Under the pieces are notes generated by a model. That model was given only the letters and a program-made list of their open reading frames with translations, did not search any database and was not told the DNA's origin. A program made the position numbers and the translations under genes. A stretch of DNA of 64,000 nt from Micromonospora violae (GTDB lineage Bacteria; Actinomycetota; Actinomycetes; Mycobacteriales; Micromonosporaceae): contig NZ_SHKK01000001.1 of the NCBI RefSeq assembly GCF_004217135.1, forward strand, positions 5,022,001 to 5,086,000, written 5' to 3'. Numbering within the stretch: the stretch's first letter is position 1; each line of letters opens with the position of its first letter. Of the stretch, positions 36,057-45,394 are shown in pieces.

Positions 36057-36209
36057 CCCTTTGCTCTGCACCCGGATAAGCACCGGGTCGCGCGGACCCT
36101 AACCGGCCGTCGCATCCGCGGGTGCAGAGCAAAGGAGGGCTGTCGCGTCCGCGGGTGCAGAGCAAAGGGAGGCCGTCGCGTCGCATCCGCGGGTGCAGAG
36201 CAAAGGGGA
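36057..36209. repeat. Repeat CGCGGGTGCAGAGCAAAGG, three direct copies plus one inverted
   Basis: Direct copies of GCGGGTGCAGAGCAAAGG begin at 36118, 36151 and 36189 (spacing 33 and 38 bp), joined by GTCGCGTCC/GTCGCATCC. One inverted copy (CCTTTGCTCTGCACCC) ends at 36073. Inverted and direct copies could form a hairpin with a ~45-bp loop. The rest of the 35866-36334 gap shows no gene or clear promoter. Confidence 0.8.
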
Positions 36210-36334
36210 CGCCTGGGATGGAGGCGTCGAGGCCAGGCGTCCGTCCGACGGAAGGCGGGCCTCAGCGCGTCACGGAAACGTCCTGCGCGCGCCCCGACCG
36301 GTGCGCGGACGGGTGGTGGTCGCAGGCGGGCCGC

Positions 36335-37318
36335 TCAGTAGCGCTCGCGGAGCAGCCCGGCGGCCTCGACGGCCCAGTAGGTGAGGATGACCTGCGCGCC
36401 GGCCCGCTTGATCGAGGTGAGCGTCTCCAGCATCACCCGCTCCCGGTCGATCCAGCCGTTCGCGGCAGCCGCCTCGACCATCGCGTACTCGCCGGAGACC
36501 TGGTAGGCGGCGACCGGGACGTCCACCGCGGCCCGCACCGCCGACACCACGTCGAGGTAGGGCAACGCCGGCTTGACCATCACCAGGTCCGCGCCCTCGG
36601 CGACGTCGAGCGCGACCTCCCGCAGCGACTCACGCAGATTGGCCGGGTCCTGCTGGTAGGTGCGCCGGTCGCCCTCCAGCGCCGACTCCACCGCCTCGCG
36701 GAACGGGCCGTAGAAGGCGGAGGCGTACTTCACGGCGTAGGCCAGCACGGAGACGTGCTGGTAACCGGCGTCGTCGAGCGCCCGGCGTACCACGCCGACC
36801 TGGCCGTCCATCATCCCGGACGGCCCGACCATGCCGACCCCGGCGGCGGCCTGGGCCACCGCCATCTCGGCGTACGCGCCCAGGGTGGCGTCGTTGTCGA
36901 CCTCGCCGTCGGGGGTGAGCAGCCCGCAGTGCCCGTGCGAGGTGAACTCGTCCAGGCACAGGTCGCTCATCACCACGGTGGCGTCGCCCACCTCGGCCAC
37001 CACGTCACGGATCGCGACGTTGAGGATGCCGTCGGGGTCGATACCGCCGGAGCCGGTCGGGTCCCGCTGCTCCGGCACACCGAAGAGCATGATCCCGCCG
37101 ACACCGGCCTGGACCGCCTCGACCGCCGCCTTGCGCAGGGAGTCCCGGGAGTGCTGGAGCACCCCCGGGAGCGACCCGATGGCCCGGGGCTCGGTCAGCC
37201 CTTCCTTGACGAACATTGGCACGACCAGCTCGGCCGGGTCGACCCGGGTCTCGGACACCAGCCGGCGGATCGCCGGGGTGCGGCGCAGCCTGCGGGGCCG
37301 GATCTCGGGGTACGACAT
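36335..37318 (-). CDS. hemB: Delta-aminolevulinic acid dehydratase (porphobilinogen synthase)
   Basis: A 327-aa enzyme that joins two 5-aminolevulinates into porphobilinogen in haem and corrin synthesis. GAGGAGG lies 7 nt before the ATG. Schiff-base lysines are K197 ([16 protein letters not shown]) and K249 ([12 protein letters not shown]). The metal segment is [15 protein letters not shown]: the middle ligand of the zinc-type C-x-C-x-C is Asp123, so it should be a Mg- or K-dependent rather than zinc-dependent form. It is last in the leftward rex-hemACD-B operon, 20 bp after the hemD fusion. Confidence 0.97.
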   Translation of the reverse strand: MSYPEIRPRRLRRTPAIRRLVSETRVDPAELVVPMFVKEGLTEPRAIGSLPGVLQHSRDSLRKAAVEAVQAGVGGIMLFGVPEQRDPTGSGGIDPDGILNVAIRDVVAEVGDATVVMSDLCLDEFTSHGHCGLLTPDGEVDNDATLGAYAEMAVAQAAAGVGMVGPSGMMDGQVGVVRRALDDAGYQHVSVLAYAVKYASAFYGPFREAVESALEGDRRTYQQDPANLRESLREVALDVAEGADLVMVKPALPYLDVVSAVRAAVDVPVAAYQVSGEYAMVEAAAANGWIDRERVMLETLTSIKRAGAQVILTYWAVEAAGLLRERY

Positions 37319-37338
37319 GGAAGGGCCTCCTCGAACGA

Positions 37339-38919
37339 CTACCGGAAGCGCAGGGCGGTGGGGCCCTGCACCTTCGAGCCACGGCGCTGCTTGGCCGGCA
37401 TGGCGGCCAGCTTCTCGCGCAGCTCGACGGCGTAGGCGGCGAGCGCCTCCACCAGGTCGGGCACCGAGGCGTGCGGCGGCTGGACGTCGACCCGCAGGCC
37501 GAACTCCGTCGCGGTCTCCGCCGTCTTGGGCCCAATGACGGCAACAACCGTCCGGGCGTGCGGCTTCCCGGCGATACCGACCAGGTTGCGCACGGTGGAG
37601 GACGAGGTGAAGAGCACCGCGTCGAAGCCACCCGACTTGATCGCGTCGCGGATCTCGGCGGGCGGCGGAGCGGCCCGCACCGTCCGGTACGCGGTCACGT
37701 CGTCGACCTCCCAGCCGCGCTCGGTGAGCCCGGCGGCGAGCGTCTCGGTGGCGATGTCGGCGCGCGGCAGCAGCACCCGGCCCACCGGGTCGAGGATCTC
37801 GTCGTGCGGCGAGAACTCGGCCAGCAGACCCTCGGAGGACTGCTCCCCGGCAGGGATCAGCTCCGGCTGGATGCCGAACGCGCGGACCGCGTCCGCCGTG
37901 GCCTCGCCGATGCAGGCGATCTTGACGCCGCCGAAGTGCCGGGCGTCGAGGCCGTGCTCGGCGAACTTCTCCCAGACCGCGCGGACCGCGTTGACCGACG
38001 TGAAGATCACCCAGGCGTACCGGCCGTCGACCAGGCCCTTGACCGCCCGCTCCATCTGCGCCGGGGTACGCGGCGGCTCGACCGCGATGGTCGGCACCTC
38101 GCACGGGATCGCCCCGTACGCGCGCAGCCGGGCGCTCATCGCGCCGGCCTGCTCCTTGGTCCGGGGTACGAGCACCTTCCAGCCGTACAGCGGGCGGTTC
38201 TCCCACCAGCTCAGCTTGTCGCGCTGCCCCACCCCGGCGCCGACGGTGAGCACCACCCGACCGGTGAAGCCGAGCGCGGCGGCCACGAAGCTGTCCACCG
38301 TCGAGGTGGTCGTGTACTGGGTCTCGCCGGTGCCGTCGCCGGTCACCCCGACGCCGGTGGTGCCGTCGACCCCGGCGGCGAGCAGCCCGTCCCGGACGGC
38401 GGCGAGGTCACCGGCGTCCACGGCGAGCGCGAGCGAACCCCGGCCGACGGCCGTGGCCAGTGCCTCGAAGTCCAGTGCGCTGACGTCCTCGACGTCAGCG
38501 GCGGTACGCACACCCGGCAGCGGGACCCCCGCGTAGGTGGCCACACCCTCGGCCTGACCGACGCCGGGCACCACCTCGAAGTGGGCGGCGGTGCGGGCCA
38601 CCGCCTGCACCTCCTTGACCACCGAGTCGTGCCCGAACGGGTCGCCGGCGACCAGGTGCACCGCGTTCAGCCCAGAGCGGGCCGCGGAGATCAGCACCTT
38701 CGCCACGTCCCCCGGCGCGCCCTCGGCCGGGGTGAACTCGGCATCGTCGGAGGCCTCGGCGCGCACGACGGCGAGCAACGACTCCGGGACTCCCCGGTCG
38801 TAGATCACCTGGTCGGCGTCGACCAGGGCGTCGTGGGCCCGACGGGTCAGCAGGCCCGGGTCACCGGGGCCAGCCCCGACGAACGCGATACGGCCGACGG
38901 GCTTACGGGTGCGGGTCAT
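37339..38919 (-). CDS. hemD: Uroporphyrinogen-III synthase fused to a SUMT-like domain
   Basis: A 526-aa fusion typical of actinomycetes. The first ~255 residues resemble uroporphyrinogen-III C-methyltransferase ([53 protein letters not shown]). The SAM/substrate signature GDPFVFGRGGEE is replaced by [12 protein letters not shown], so this half may be inactive. The second half is uroporphyrinogen-III synthase ([87 protein letters not shown]), which closes the tetrapyrrole ring. It overlaps hemC by 4 nt. Confidence 0.93.
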   Translation of the reverse strand: MTRTRKPVGRIAFVGAGPGDPGLLTRRAHDALVDADQVIYDRGVPESLLAVVRAEASDDAEFTPAEGAPGDVAKVLISAARSGLNAVHLVAGDPFGHDSVVKEVQAVARTAAHFEVVPGVGQAEGVATYAGVPLPGVRTAADVEDVSALDFEALATAVGRGSLALAVDAGDLAAVRDGLLAAGVDGTTGVGVTGDGTGETQYTTTSTVDSFVAAALGFTGRVVLTVGAGVGQRDKLSWWENRPLYGWKVLVPRTKEQAGAMSARLRAYGAIPCEVPTIAVEPPRTPAQMERAVKGLVDGRYAWVIFTSVNAVRAVWEKFAEHGLDARHFGGVKIACIGEATADAVRAFGIQPELIPAGEQSSEGLLAEFSPHDEILDPVGRVLLPRADIATETLAAGLTERGWEVDDVTAYRTVRAAPPPAEIRDAIKSGGFDAVLFTSSSTVRNLVGIAGKPHARTVVAVIGPKTAETATEFGLRVDVQPPHASVPDLVEALAAYAVELREKLAAMPAKQRRGSKVQGPTALRFR

Positions 38920-39884
38920 TCTGTGCTCCCAAATTGCTGGGTCCCCGGGCCGGTGTGTCCTTCGTGGCCGAGGATCGAGTCGGCGCCGAGGTCGAGGAGT
39001 TCGGCGGCGAGTGCCTTACCGATCTCCGCCGCGTCGGCGGGCGTTCCGGTGCGGGACAGCCGGAGGTCACGAGTGCCGTCCGGGCTGATCACCGCCCCGC
39101 GCAGGTAGATCTCATCGCCGCTCTCGCCTTCGGCGAGCTCGGCATAGGCGGCGACGGGTGCGCTGCACCCGGCCTCCAGGGTTGCCAGAAACGCGCGTTC
39201 CGCGGTGACCGCGGCACGCGACGGTGCGTGGTCGAGCACCGCGAGCAGCTCGACCAGGTTCTGGTCGTCGACCCGGCACTCCACGGCCAGCGCACCCTGA
39301 GCGGGCGCGGGCAGCATCAGCATCGGGTCCAGCGATTCGGTGATCACGTCGAGCCGGCCGAGTCGGGCCAGACCGGCTCGGGCCAGGACGACCGCGTCGA
39401 GGTCGGCCTCGGGGCCGAGCACCCGCGCCAGGCGGGTGTCGACGTTGCCGCGGATCGGGGTGACCTCCAGTTGCAGGCCGAGGGCGTGCAACTGGGCGAT
39501 CCGGCGCAGCGCACCGGTGCCCACGGTGGCCCCGGGCGACAGCTCGGCGAGCGTCCGGCCGGCGCGGGCCACCAGAGCGTCTCGGGGGTCCTGCCGGGCC
39601 GGCACCGCCGCGATGTGCAGCCCGCCGGCGGCAGCCGTGGGCAGGTCCTTGTACGAGTGCACCGCGAAGTCGATCGTCCCGGCGGTCAGCGCGTCGCGCA
39701 GCGCGGAGACGAACACCCCGACGCCGAGCCGGTGCACCGGCGCGTTGGAGCGGTCGCCCGCGGTGACCACCTCGACCAGCTCGACGGGGCGGCCGGTGGC
39801 GGCGGTCAGCGCCTCGGCGACCTGGCCGGACTGGGCCATCGCCAGGGCGCTGCCCCGGGTGCCGAGGCGCAGGGGGGCGGTCAT
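38916..39884 (-). CDS. hemC: Porphobilinogen deaminase (hydroxymethylbilane synthase)
   Basis: A 322-aa enzyme that assembles four porphobilinogens. It begins LRLGTRGSALAMAQSGQVAE; substrate contacts include VHSYKDLPT and the DALV loop. Cys240 in LEAGCSAPVAAYA carries the dipyrromethane cofactor. Length is normal. It overlaps hemA upstream and the hemD fusion downstream by 4 nt each (ATGA), consistent with coupled translation. Confidence 0.97.
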   Translation of the reverse strand: MTAPLRLGTRGSALAMAQSGQVAEALTAATGRPVELVEVVTAGDRSNAPVHRLGVGVFVSALRDALTAGTIDFAVHSYKDLPTAAAGGLHIAAVPARQDPRDALVARAGRTLAELSPGATVGTGALRRIAQLHALGLQLEVTPIRGNVDTRLARVLGPEADLDAVVLARAGLARLGRLDVITESLDPMLMLPAPAQGALAVECRVDDQNLVELLAVLDHAPSRAAVTAERAFLATLEAGCSAPVAAYAELAEGESGDEIYLRGAVISPDGTRDLRLSRTGTPADAAEIGKALAAELLDLGADSILGHEGHTGPGTQQFGSTE

Positions 39885-41260
39885 CGCGCACCTCCGGTGG
39901 GTGGGGTGGGCTCGGCGGCGTCGGTGCCGGGGAGCGCCGGGCCGAGGTCGGGGGTCAGCACGTCCGGAACGGTGTCCACCGGCGAGGTCTGCGGCACCTC
40001 CAGGTCGAACAGTTCGCGCAGCAGTGCCGCGTACTGGTCGCCACCGGGCTCGGCGGCCAACTGGCGGACCTTGACGGTGGGCTGGTGCAGCAGCCGCTGC
40101 ACCACCCGGTGCACCGTCCGGGCGACCTCGGCCCGCAGGTCGTCGCTGAGGTCGGGGCGGCGCTGGGCCAGTCGGCGCAGCTCGGCGGTGACCACGTCGT
40201 CGGCCCGGCCCCGCAGCGCGGCCACGGTGGGTGCCACGTCGGTGCCGCGCAACCAGGTGAGGAAGCCCTCCACCTCGGCGAGCACGATGCGTTCGACGGC
40301 TGCGGCGTCGGCAGCCGCCGGACCGTCGGCGAGCAGCGCCGCCATCCGGTCGATGTCGATCACCTCGACGCCGGGCAGCTCGGCGACGCCCTCCTCGACG
40401 TCGCGCGGGACGGCCAGGTCGAGCAGGACCAGCGGGCCCCGGGCCGGGTCGCGTTCGGCCAGCGCCGTGGTGACCACCGCCCGGGTGAGGACCGGTTCGG
40501 TGGACGCCGTGGCGGCCACTACGATGTCCACTGTGGACAGGGTGTCGGCCAGCTCGGTCATCGGCGCGGCACTCGCCCCGTACGACTCGGCGAGCCGGAC
40601 GGCCCGGTCGGCACCCCGGTTGCTGACGGTGAGCGGCCCGGCGCCCAGCCGGGACAGCGTGGCCACTCCGAGCGACCCCATCGCGCCAGCGCCGACCACC
40701 AGGGCCGGACGGCCGGCGAGGTCGCCGTCGAGGTGCCCGGCGGCCAGCTCCAGTGCGGCGGTGACGACGCTCTGGCCGGCCCGGTCGATGCCGGTCTCGG
40801 AGTGGGCCCGCTTGCCGACCCGCAACGCCTGCTGCATCAGCTCGTGCAGCAGCCGGCCGGCCGAGTCGGCGCCGGTGGCCCAGTGGTACGCGTCGCGCAG
40901 CTGGCCGAGGATCTGGGCCTCGCCGACCACCATCGAGTCCAGACCGGTGGCGACCCGGAAGACGTGGTCCACGGCGGCGGTGTCGTAGTGCACGTACAGG
41001 TGGCTGGCGAGCGCCGTCGGCGAGCTGCCGGCCTGCTCGGCCAGCACGGCGCAGACGTCGCCGAGCCCGCCGTGGAAACCGGACACGGCGGCGTAGACCT
41101 CCACCCGGTTGCAGGTGGAGACGATCACCGCCTCGGCCACGTACGGCTGGGCGATCAGGCGGTCCAGGGTGCGGGTCAGGTCGGCGGGGGGCACGGCCAG
41201 CTGCTCCAGCGTGGCGACCGGGGCGGTCCGGTAGGACGCGCCGACGACGAGCAGTTTCAC
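39881..41260 (-). CDS. hemA: Glutamyl-tRNA reductase
   Basis: A 459-aa enzyme making glutamate-1-semialdehyde from glutamyl-tRNA, the committed step of the C5 haem route. It begins KLLVVGASYRTAPV. The active-site Cys50 is in VIVSTCNRVEVYA, the NADPH domain has ALVVGAGAMGSLG, and a helical dimerisation end follows, plus a Pro/Asp-rich tail of ~50 residues. The start GTG at 41260 shares GTGA with the rex stop. Flux-controlling, so its place directly after rex makes sense. Confidence 0.96.
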   Translation of the reverse strand: MKLLVVGASYRTAPVATLEQLAVPPADLTRTLDRLIAQPYVAEAVIVSTCNRVEVYAAVSGFHGGLGDVCAVLAEQAGSSPTALASHLYVHYDTAAVDHVFRVATGLDSMVVGEAQILGQLRDAYHWATGADSAGRLLHELMQQALRVGKRAHSETGIDRAGQSVVTAALELAAGHLDGDLAGRPALVVGAGAMGSLGVATLSRLGAGPLTVSNRGADRAVRLAESYGASAAPMTELADTLSTVDIVVAATASTEPVLTRAVVTTALAERDPARGPLVLLDLAVPRDVEEGVAELPGVEVIDIDRMAALLADGPAAADAAAVERIVLAEVEGFLTWLRGTDVAPTVAALRGRADDVVTAELRRLAQRRPDLSDDLRAEVARTVHRVVQRLLHQPTVKVRQLAAEPGGDQYAALLRELFDLEVPQTSPVDTVPDVLTPDLGPALPGTDAAEPTPPTGGAR

Positions 41261-42027
41261 GTGCCGATCGCCTCCTGGGTGTCGGTGGCCGCGAACCCGC
41301 CCGGCAGAGCGGTGAGAGCGGACCCGCCGGTGGCGGGCAGCGCGGTCAGCGACGCCTTGCGGTGCTCGTGGAAGGACAGAATCTGCAGCTCGATGGCGAG
41401 GTCGACCTTGCGCACGTCGACCCCCTCCGGAACCGAGAGTACGCACGGCGCGAAGTTGAGGATGCTCGTCACGCCGACGGCGACCAGTTGGTCGGCGACC
41501 TGCTGGGCGGCGGCGGCCGGGGTGGCGATCACGCCGATCGCGAGGGATTCCTCCGCGGCGACGGTCGGCAGGTCGTCGACGTGCCGGACCACCAGGCCGT
41601 TGATCTCCTCACCGACCCGGGAGGGATCGGCGTCGAGCAGTGCGGCGATCCGGAAGCCGCGGCTGGCGAAGCCGTCGTAGCCGGCCAGAGCGTGACCGAG
41701 ATTACCCACGCCGACCAGGGCGACCGCCCGGCGTTGAGTGAGCCCGAGCACATACTCGATCTGCTCGATCAGTAGCGCGACGTCGTAGCCGACGCCCCGG
41801 GTGCCGTACGAGCCGAGGTGGGAGAGGTCCTTGCGGAGCTTGGCGGAGTTGACCCCGGCGGCGGCGGAGAGACCCTCGCTGGAGACCGTCTCATGCCCGG
41901 TGTCGGCGAGGTTGTGCAGCGCGCGTAGGTATTCCGGGAGCCGAGCGACGGTCGCCTCGGGCAGGTCCGGGAGCGCCGGTACGGCACCGGCACGGCCGGG
42001 CGCGCCTGGGTAACGGTGCTGACTCAT
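41257..42027 (-). CDS. rex: Redox-sensing repressor Rex
   Basis: A 256-aa NADH/NAD-responsive repressor. The N-terminal winged helix covers VARLPEYLRALHNLADTGHE to LRKDLSHLGSYGTRGVGY. The Rossmann domain has VALVGVGNLGHALAGY and IAALLDADPSRVGEEINGL, and a domain-swapped C-terminal helix (QILSFHEHRKASL). Length exceeds many Rex proteins because of Pro/Gly/Thr-rich ends. A matching operator lies 120 bp upstream of its start, so it probably represses its own operon and thereby hemACDB when NAD is high. Confidence 0.96.
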   Translation of the reverse strand: MSQHRYPGAPGRAGAVPALPDLPEATVARLPEYLRALHNLADTGHETVSSEGLSAAAGVNSAKLRKDLSHLGSYGTRGVGYDVALLIEQIEYVLGLTQRRAVALVGVGNLGHALAGYDGFASRGFRIAALLDADPSRVGEEINGLVVRHVDDLPTVAAEESLAIGVIATPAAAAQQVADQLVAVGVTSILNFAPCVLSVPEGVDVRKVDLAIELQILSFHEHRKASLTALPATGGSALTALPGGFAATDTQEAIGT

Positions 42028-42146
42028 GAGACTCCGTGCGGTGCGATCCTCGGCCAACTCCGCTGGTCGGCCGTTTGTGGACTCCCGCTGGCGACCGAGA
42101 TTGCCGGCTGTGCTAGCAGGGCGCGTCGGAGTCACAGCGTAGGCGC

Positions 42147-42164
42147 TTGTGAAGACGTGCACAA
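42147..42164. promoter_or_regulatory. Rex operator (ROP) upstream of rex-hem
   Basis: TTGTGAAGACGTGCACAA matches the actinomycete ROP pattern TTGTGAA-n4-TTCACAA at 17 of the 18 positions counting the n4 as free (one change, G for T, in the right half). It lies ~120 bp before the rex start. The rest of the 42028-42397 gap holds no gene; the divergent kinase promoter should be in its right half. Confidence 0.85.
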
Positions 42165-42397
42165 ATCGCGATCTTGCCGCTGCGTGACGCGACCTCACCA
42201 GCACCTCCATTCCACAAGATCGATTAAACGGCCTGGTCCGCGCGCCGCCCGGGCGATTATTGCTCAATCCCGACTTCTCTGACCAATCCCGCGCCGACCC
42301 CGGCTCGGGTCGTTCCGGCGGTGGTAGGGGCAGCACTACGGAGGAGAGGCGGGGTTTCGGGATGGGGGCAGCCCGCCCGGCTGCCTAGCCTTTGGGC

Positions 42398-43702
42398 ATG
42401 ACCGCCGTTGCCGCCACCAGCGACCGACCGACGCTGGCACCGAGCATCCCCCGCCAACTCTTCGTCGACTCCGGGTACGTGCTGCTCGGCCTGCCCCTGG
42501 CGCTGGCCAGCTTCGTCGTCCTCATGGTGGGCCTCGCGGTGGGCATCGGTCTGGTGGTCACGGTGATTGGCCTGCCGATCGTCAGCGGCACCCTGTACGC
42601 CGCCCGTGGGCTGGCCGACATCGAGCGGCTGCGGCTACCCGCGGTGCTGCACCAGCCCCGGATCCGGCCGCACTACCGGCTGCCCGAGGCGGGCGCGAAC
42701 GCCTGGCGGCGGATCTTCGTGCCGATGCGGGACGCCCAGTCCTGGCTCGACCTGGCGCACGGCATCCTGCGGCTGATCGCGGCACTGGGCACCTTCGTGG
42801 TGACGCTGGCCTGGTGGGCCGCGGCGATCACCGGTTCGCTCTACTGGGCCTACGACTGGGCCCTGCCCCGGGCCGACGGCGAGGGTGACCAGGACCTGGC
42901 GCAGCTGCTCGGCCTGGGCGACTCGACCACCGCCCGGATCGGCCTGTACACCGCGCTCGGGGTGTTCTTCCTGATCACCCTCCCGATCGTGGTGCGGGGC
43001 TGCGCACTGCTCCAGGCCAGCTTCGCCAAGGCCATGCTGACCGGGGTGGCCGAGATGCGCGACCGGATCACCGTGCTGGAGGAGCAGAAGCGGGCCGCCG
43101 TGTCCGCCGAGGCCGCCGCGCTGCGCCGGCTGGAACGCGACATCCACGACGGCCCCCAGCAGCGCCTGGTCCGGCTGGCGATGGACCTCAGCCGAGCCCG
43201 GATGCAGCTCGCCTCGGACCCGGCGGCGGCCGGCCGCACCATCGACGAGGCGGTCGCCCAGACCCGGGACACCCTGGCCGAGCTGCGGGCGCTGTCCCGG
43301 GGCATCGCGCCGCCGATCCTGGTCGACCGGGGCCTGCCCAGCGCCCTGGCCGCGATCGCCGGCCGCGGGCTGATCCCGATCGAGCTCCAGGTGGACCCGC
43401 AGCTCGGCACCCCGGCCGGGCGGCTCGACCCGGCGGTGGAGAGCACCGCGTACTTCGTGGTCTCCGAGGCGCTGACCAACGTCGCCAAGCACAGCCGGGC
43501 CACCGAGGCCACGGTGGCCGTGGCCCGGCAGGGCACAAACCTCCAGGTGCGGGTGGGCGACGACGGGCAGGGCGGCGCGCACCTGGCCAAGGGGCACGGG
43601 CTGGCCGGCATCGCCGACCGGGTCCGGGCCGCCGGTGGCGAACTGCTGGTGGTCAGCCCGACCGGCGGCCCCACCGAGATCCGCGCCGAGCTTCCCCTGT
43701 GA
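42398..43702 (+). CDS. NarL-type membrane sensor histidine kinase
   Basis: A 434-aa kinase with ~4 membrane helices in two pairs (LGLPLALASFVVLMVGLAVG; IAALGTFVVTLAWWAAAITG; ALGVFFLITLPIVVRGCAL). This matches the 'putative sensor' module of actinobacterial kinases. The HisKA_3 box is RRLERDIHDGPQQRLVRLAM with His250, then an HATPase domain with EALTNVAKHSRA, DDGQGG and GHGLAGIADRV. The ATG at 42398 is used. The next gene is its response regulator, separated by a 46-bp repeat element that starts at this stop codon. Confidence 0.92.
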   Translation: MTAVAATSDRPTLAPSIPRQLFVDSGYVLLGLPLALASFVVLMVGLAVGIGLVVTVIGLPIVSGTLYAARGLADIERLRLPAVLHQPRIRPHYRLPEAGANAWRRIFVPMRDAQSWLDLAHGILRLIAALGTFVVTLAWWAAAITGSLYWAYDWALPRADGEGDQDLAQLLGLGDSTTARIGLYTALGVFFLITLPIVVRGCALLQASFAKAMLTGVAEMRDRITVLEEQKRAAVSAEAAALRRLERDIHDGPQQRLVRLAMDLSRARMQLASDPAAAGRTIDEAVAQTRDTLAELRALSRGIAPPILVDRGLPSALAAIAGRGLIPIELQVDPQLGTPAGRLDPAVESTAYFVVSEALTNVAKHSRATEATVAVARQGTNLQVRVGDDGQGGAHLAKGHGLAGIADRVRAAGGELLVVSPTGGPTEIRAELPL

Positions 43703-43744
43703 GCGCGAGGAGTGAGCCGGGTTTGCGAGCCCCGCAGTCGCGAA
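43699..43744 (+). repeat. 46-bp stop-codon element, copy 1
   Basis: Begins GTGAGCGCGAGGAGTGAGCC, whose TGA is the kinase stop, and ends CGAGCCCCGCAGTCGCGAA. The same 46 bp (2 differences) occur in reverse at 51871-51916, where the TGA is again a gene's stop. Confidence 0.9.
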
Positions 43745-43819
43745 CGAAGGCAATGCCGTGAGGGTTCCGGCACCACTGCGAGCCGGTACGACGGGCCGGA
43801 CGTGGTAGACAACACAGCC

Positions 43820-44476
43820 ATGCGCATCGTGATCGCCGACGACGCCGTCCTGCTCCGGGAGGGGTTGGTCCGGCTTTTGACCGAGAGCGGACACCAGGTG
43901 GTGGCCGCGGTCGGGGACGGCGACGCCCTGGTCGAGGCGGTCGTCGAACACCGGCCCGACGTGTCGATCGTCGACGTCCGGATGCCGCCGTCGCACACCG
44001 ACGAGGGGTTGCGGGCCGCGGTGGAGGCACGCCGGCTGGTGCCGCGTACCCCGATCCTGGTGCTCTCCCAGTACGTCGAGGTCTCGTACGCCGATGATCT
44101 GCTCGCCACCACCGGCGGCGCGGGCGGCGGCGGGATCGGCTACCTGCTCAAGGACCGGGTTGCCGCGATCGACGAGTTCCTGGACGCGCTGCGCAGGGTG
44201 GCCGGCGGAGGCACGGTGCTCGACCCGGAGGTGGTCGGTCAGCTCTTCGCCCGGCGTCGCCGCGACGACCCGCTGCGCGAGCTGACCCCCCGCGAGCGTG
44301 AGGTGCTCGCCCTGATGGCCGAGGGGCGCTCGAACACCGCCATCGCGCGCGCCCTGGTGGTCAGCGACGGGGCGGTGGAGAAGCACGTGCGCAACATCTT
44401 CACCAAGCTCACCCTGCCGCCGGACACCGAACAGCACCGGCGGGTGCTGGCCGTCCTCACCTACCTGCGGAACTGA
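43820..44476 (+). CDS. LuxR/NarL-family response regulator
   Basis: A 218-aa regulator: receiver with DD (residues 7-8), phospho-acceptor Asp52 (VSIVDVRMPP) and Lys in YLLKDRV, then a LuxR HTH (LTPREREVLALMAEGRSNTA, VVSDGAVEKHVRNIFTKL). The upstream kinase is its partner. The ATG at 43820 begins the normal MRIVIADD. Its end overlaps the converging HAD gene by 20 bp. Confidence 0.95.
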   Translation: MRIVIADDAVLLREGLVRLLTESGHQVVAAVGDGDALVEAVVEHRPDVSIVDVRMPPSHTDEGLRAAVEARRLVPRTPILVLSQYVEVSYADDLLATTGGAGGGGIGYLLKDRVAAIDEFLDALRRVAGGGTVLDPEVVGQLFARRRRDDPLRELTPREREVLALMAEGRSNTAIARALVVSDGAVEKHVRNIFTKLTLPPDTEQHRRVLAVLTYLRN

Positions 44477-45119
44477 CCTCCCGGGCCAGGGCCACCGCGT
44501 CGGTGAGGGTGTCGGCCACCGGGTGACCGGAGGCGCGCAGCCGGGTCGGGTCGGTGAACCCGCCGGTGTAGAGCACGGCCCGGCCGCCCACCGCGAGCGC
44601 CGCGTCCGCGTCGTCGATGGAGTCGCCGATCAGCACCACCGAGGGCCCGTCCACGCCCAACTCGGCCAGGTGCAGCTTGAGCGACTCGGCTTTGCGGTCC
44701 CCGCCGACCGTGGCCCGCAGCCCGTCGACCCGGGCGAAGTGGCCGGTCAACCCGTACCTGTGCACGGTCGGGACCAGCTCCTCGTGGAACCACATGGACA
44801 GCAGGCTCTGGCTGCCCGGCCAGGTGGCCATCGCCGCGCGCGCGTCGGCGGCCAGCTCACAGGTGGTCAACCCGGTGCGGTACGCGTCATGGAAGATCTT
44901 GTCGAGTCGACCGAACTCGTCGGCGTCCACGGCCTGCCCGAGCACCTCGGCGTAGTACTCGGCGATCGGCCTGCGGAACCGCACCCGGTGCTCCTCCGGG
45001 GTCACCGTCGGCCCGCCCAGGCTCGCGAACACGACGTTGGTGGCGGACACCACCAGGCTGAGGTCGTTGAGCAGGGTGCCGTTCCAGTCCCAGACGAGGT
45101 GCGGGGGCGCAGAGGTCAT
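44457..45119 (-). CDS. HAD-superfamily phosphatase
   Basis: A 220-aa enzyme of the phosphoglycolate-phosphatase-like HAD group. Motif I is VWDWNGTLLNDL (nucleophile Asp and acid Asp replaced by Asn: D-W-N), the cap domain follows, and motifs III/IV are GDRKAESLKLHL and VVLIGDSIDDADAALAVG. DxN instead of DxD in motif I is notable, although many HAD groups vary there. The substrate is unknown. The ATG at 45119 is used. It ends under the response regulator's 3' end. Confidence 0.85.
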   Translation of the reverse strand: MTSAPPHLVWDWNGTLLNDLSLVVSATNVVFASLGGPTVTPEEHRVRFRRPIAEYYAEVLGQAVDADEFGRLDKIFHDAYRTGLTTCELAADARAAMATWPGSQSLLSMWFHEELVPTVHRYGLTGHFARVDGLRATVGGDRKAESLKLHLAELGVDGPSVVLIGDSIDDADAALAVGGRAVLYTGGFTDPTRLRASGHPVADTLTDAVALAREVSSAGR

Positions 45120-45139
45120 CCGAGCACCATAGGCACCCC

Positions 45140-45394
45140 TCAGAGCTGCGGCGTGGTCAGGTCCCGCAGCAGTCGGTCCTCCTCGACCCGCCAGTAGCCG
45201 TGCTCCTTGCCGTCGAGCATCACCACCGGCAGTCGGTCCCCGTACTCCCGCTCCAACCCCTCGTCGTCGGTGACGTCCCACTCGACCCACTTGTCGCCGG
45301 TGACCGCCACCACCCGGTCGAGCGCCGCCTTGGCGTCGTCGCACAGGTGGCAACCGGGTCGGGTGATCAGGGCGAGCCGGGCGTCAGTGGACAT
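45140..45394 (-). CDS. Glutaredoxin-like thiol protein (DUF836)
   Basis: An 84-aa thioredoxin-fold protein. The active motif is ITRPGCHLCDDAKAAL (CxxC); the cis-Pro is in GDRLPVVMLDG and HGYWRVEEDRL follows. This short family replaces classic glutaredoxins in actinobacteria and probably works with mycothiol or thioredoxin systems. Its start overlaps the acyl-CoA-ligase end by 11 bp, so the two are co-translated; the HAD gene follows 20 bp later. Confidence 0.88.
   Translation of the reverse strand: MSTDARLALITRPGCHLCDDAKAALDRVVAVTGDKWVEWDVTDDEGLEREYGDRLPVVMLDGKEHGYWRVEEDRLLRDLTTPQL

Noticed and set aside
36122..37435. Plus-strand frame starting in the GGTGCAGAGCAAAGG repeats
   Set aside because: Its start lies in intergenic repeats and the remainder is antisense to hemB.
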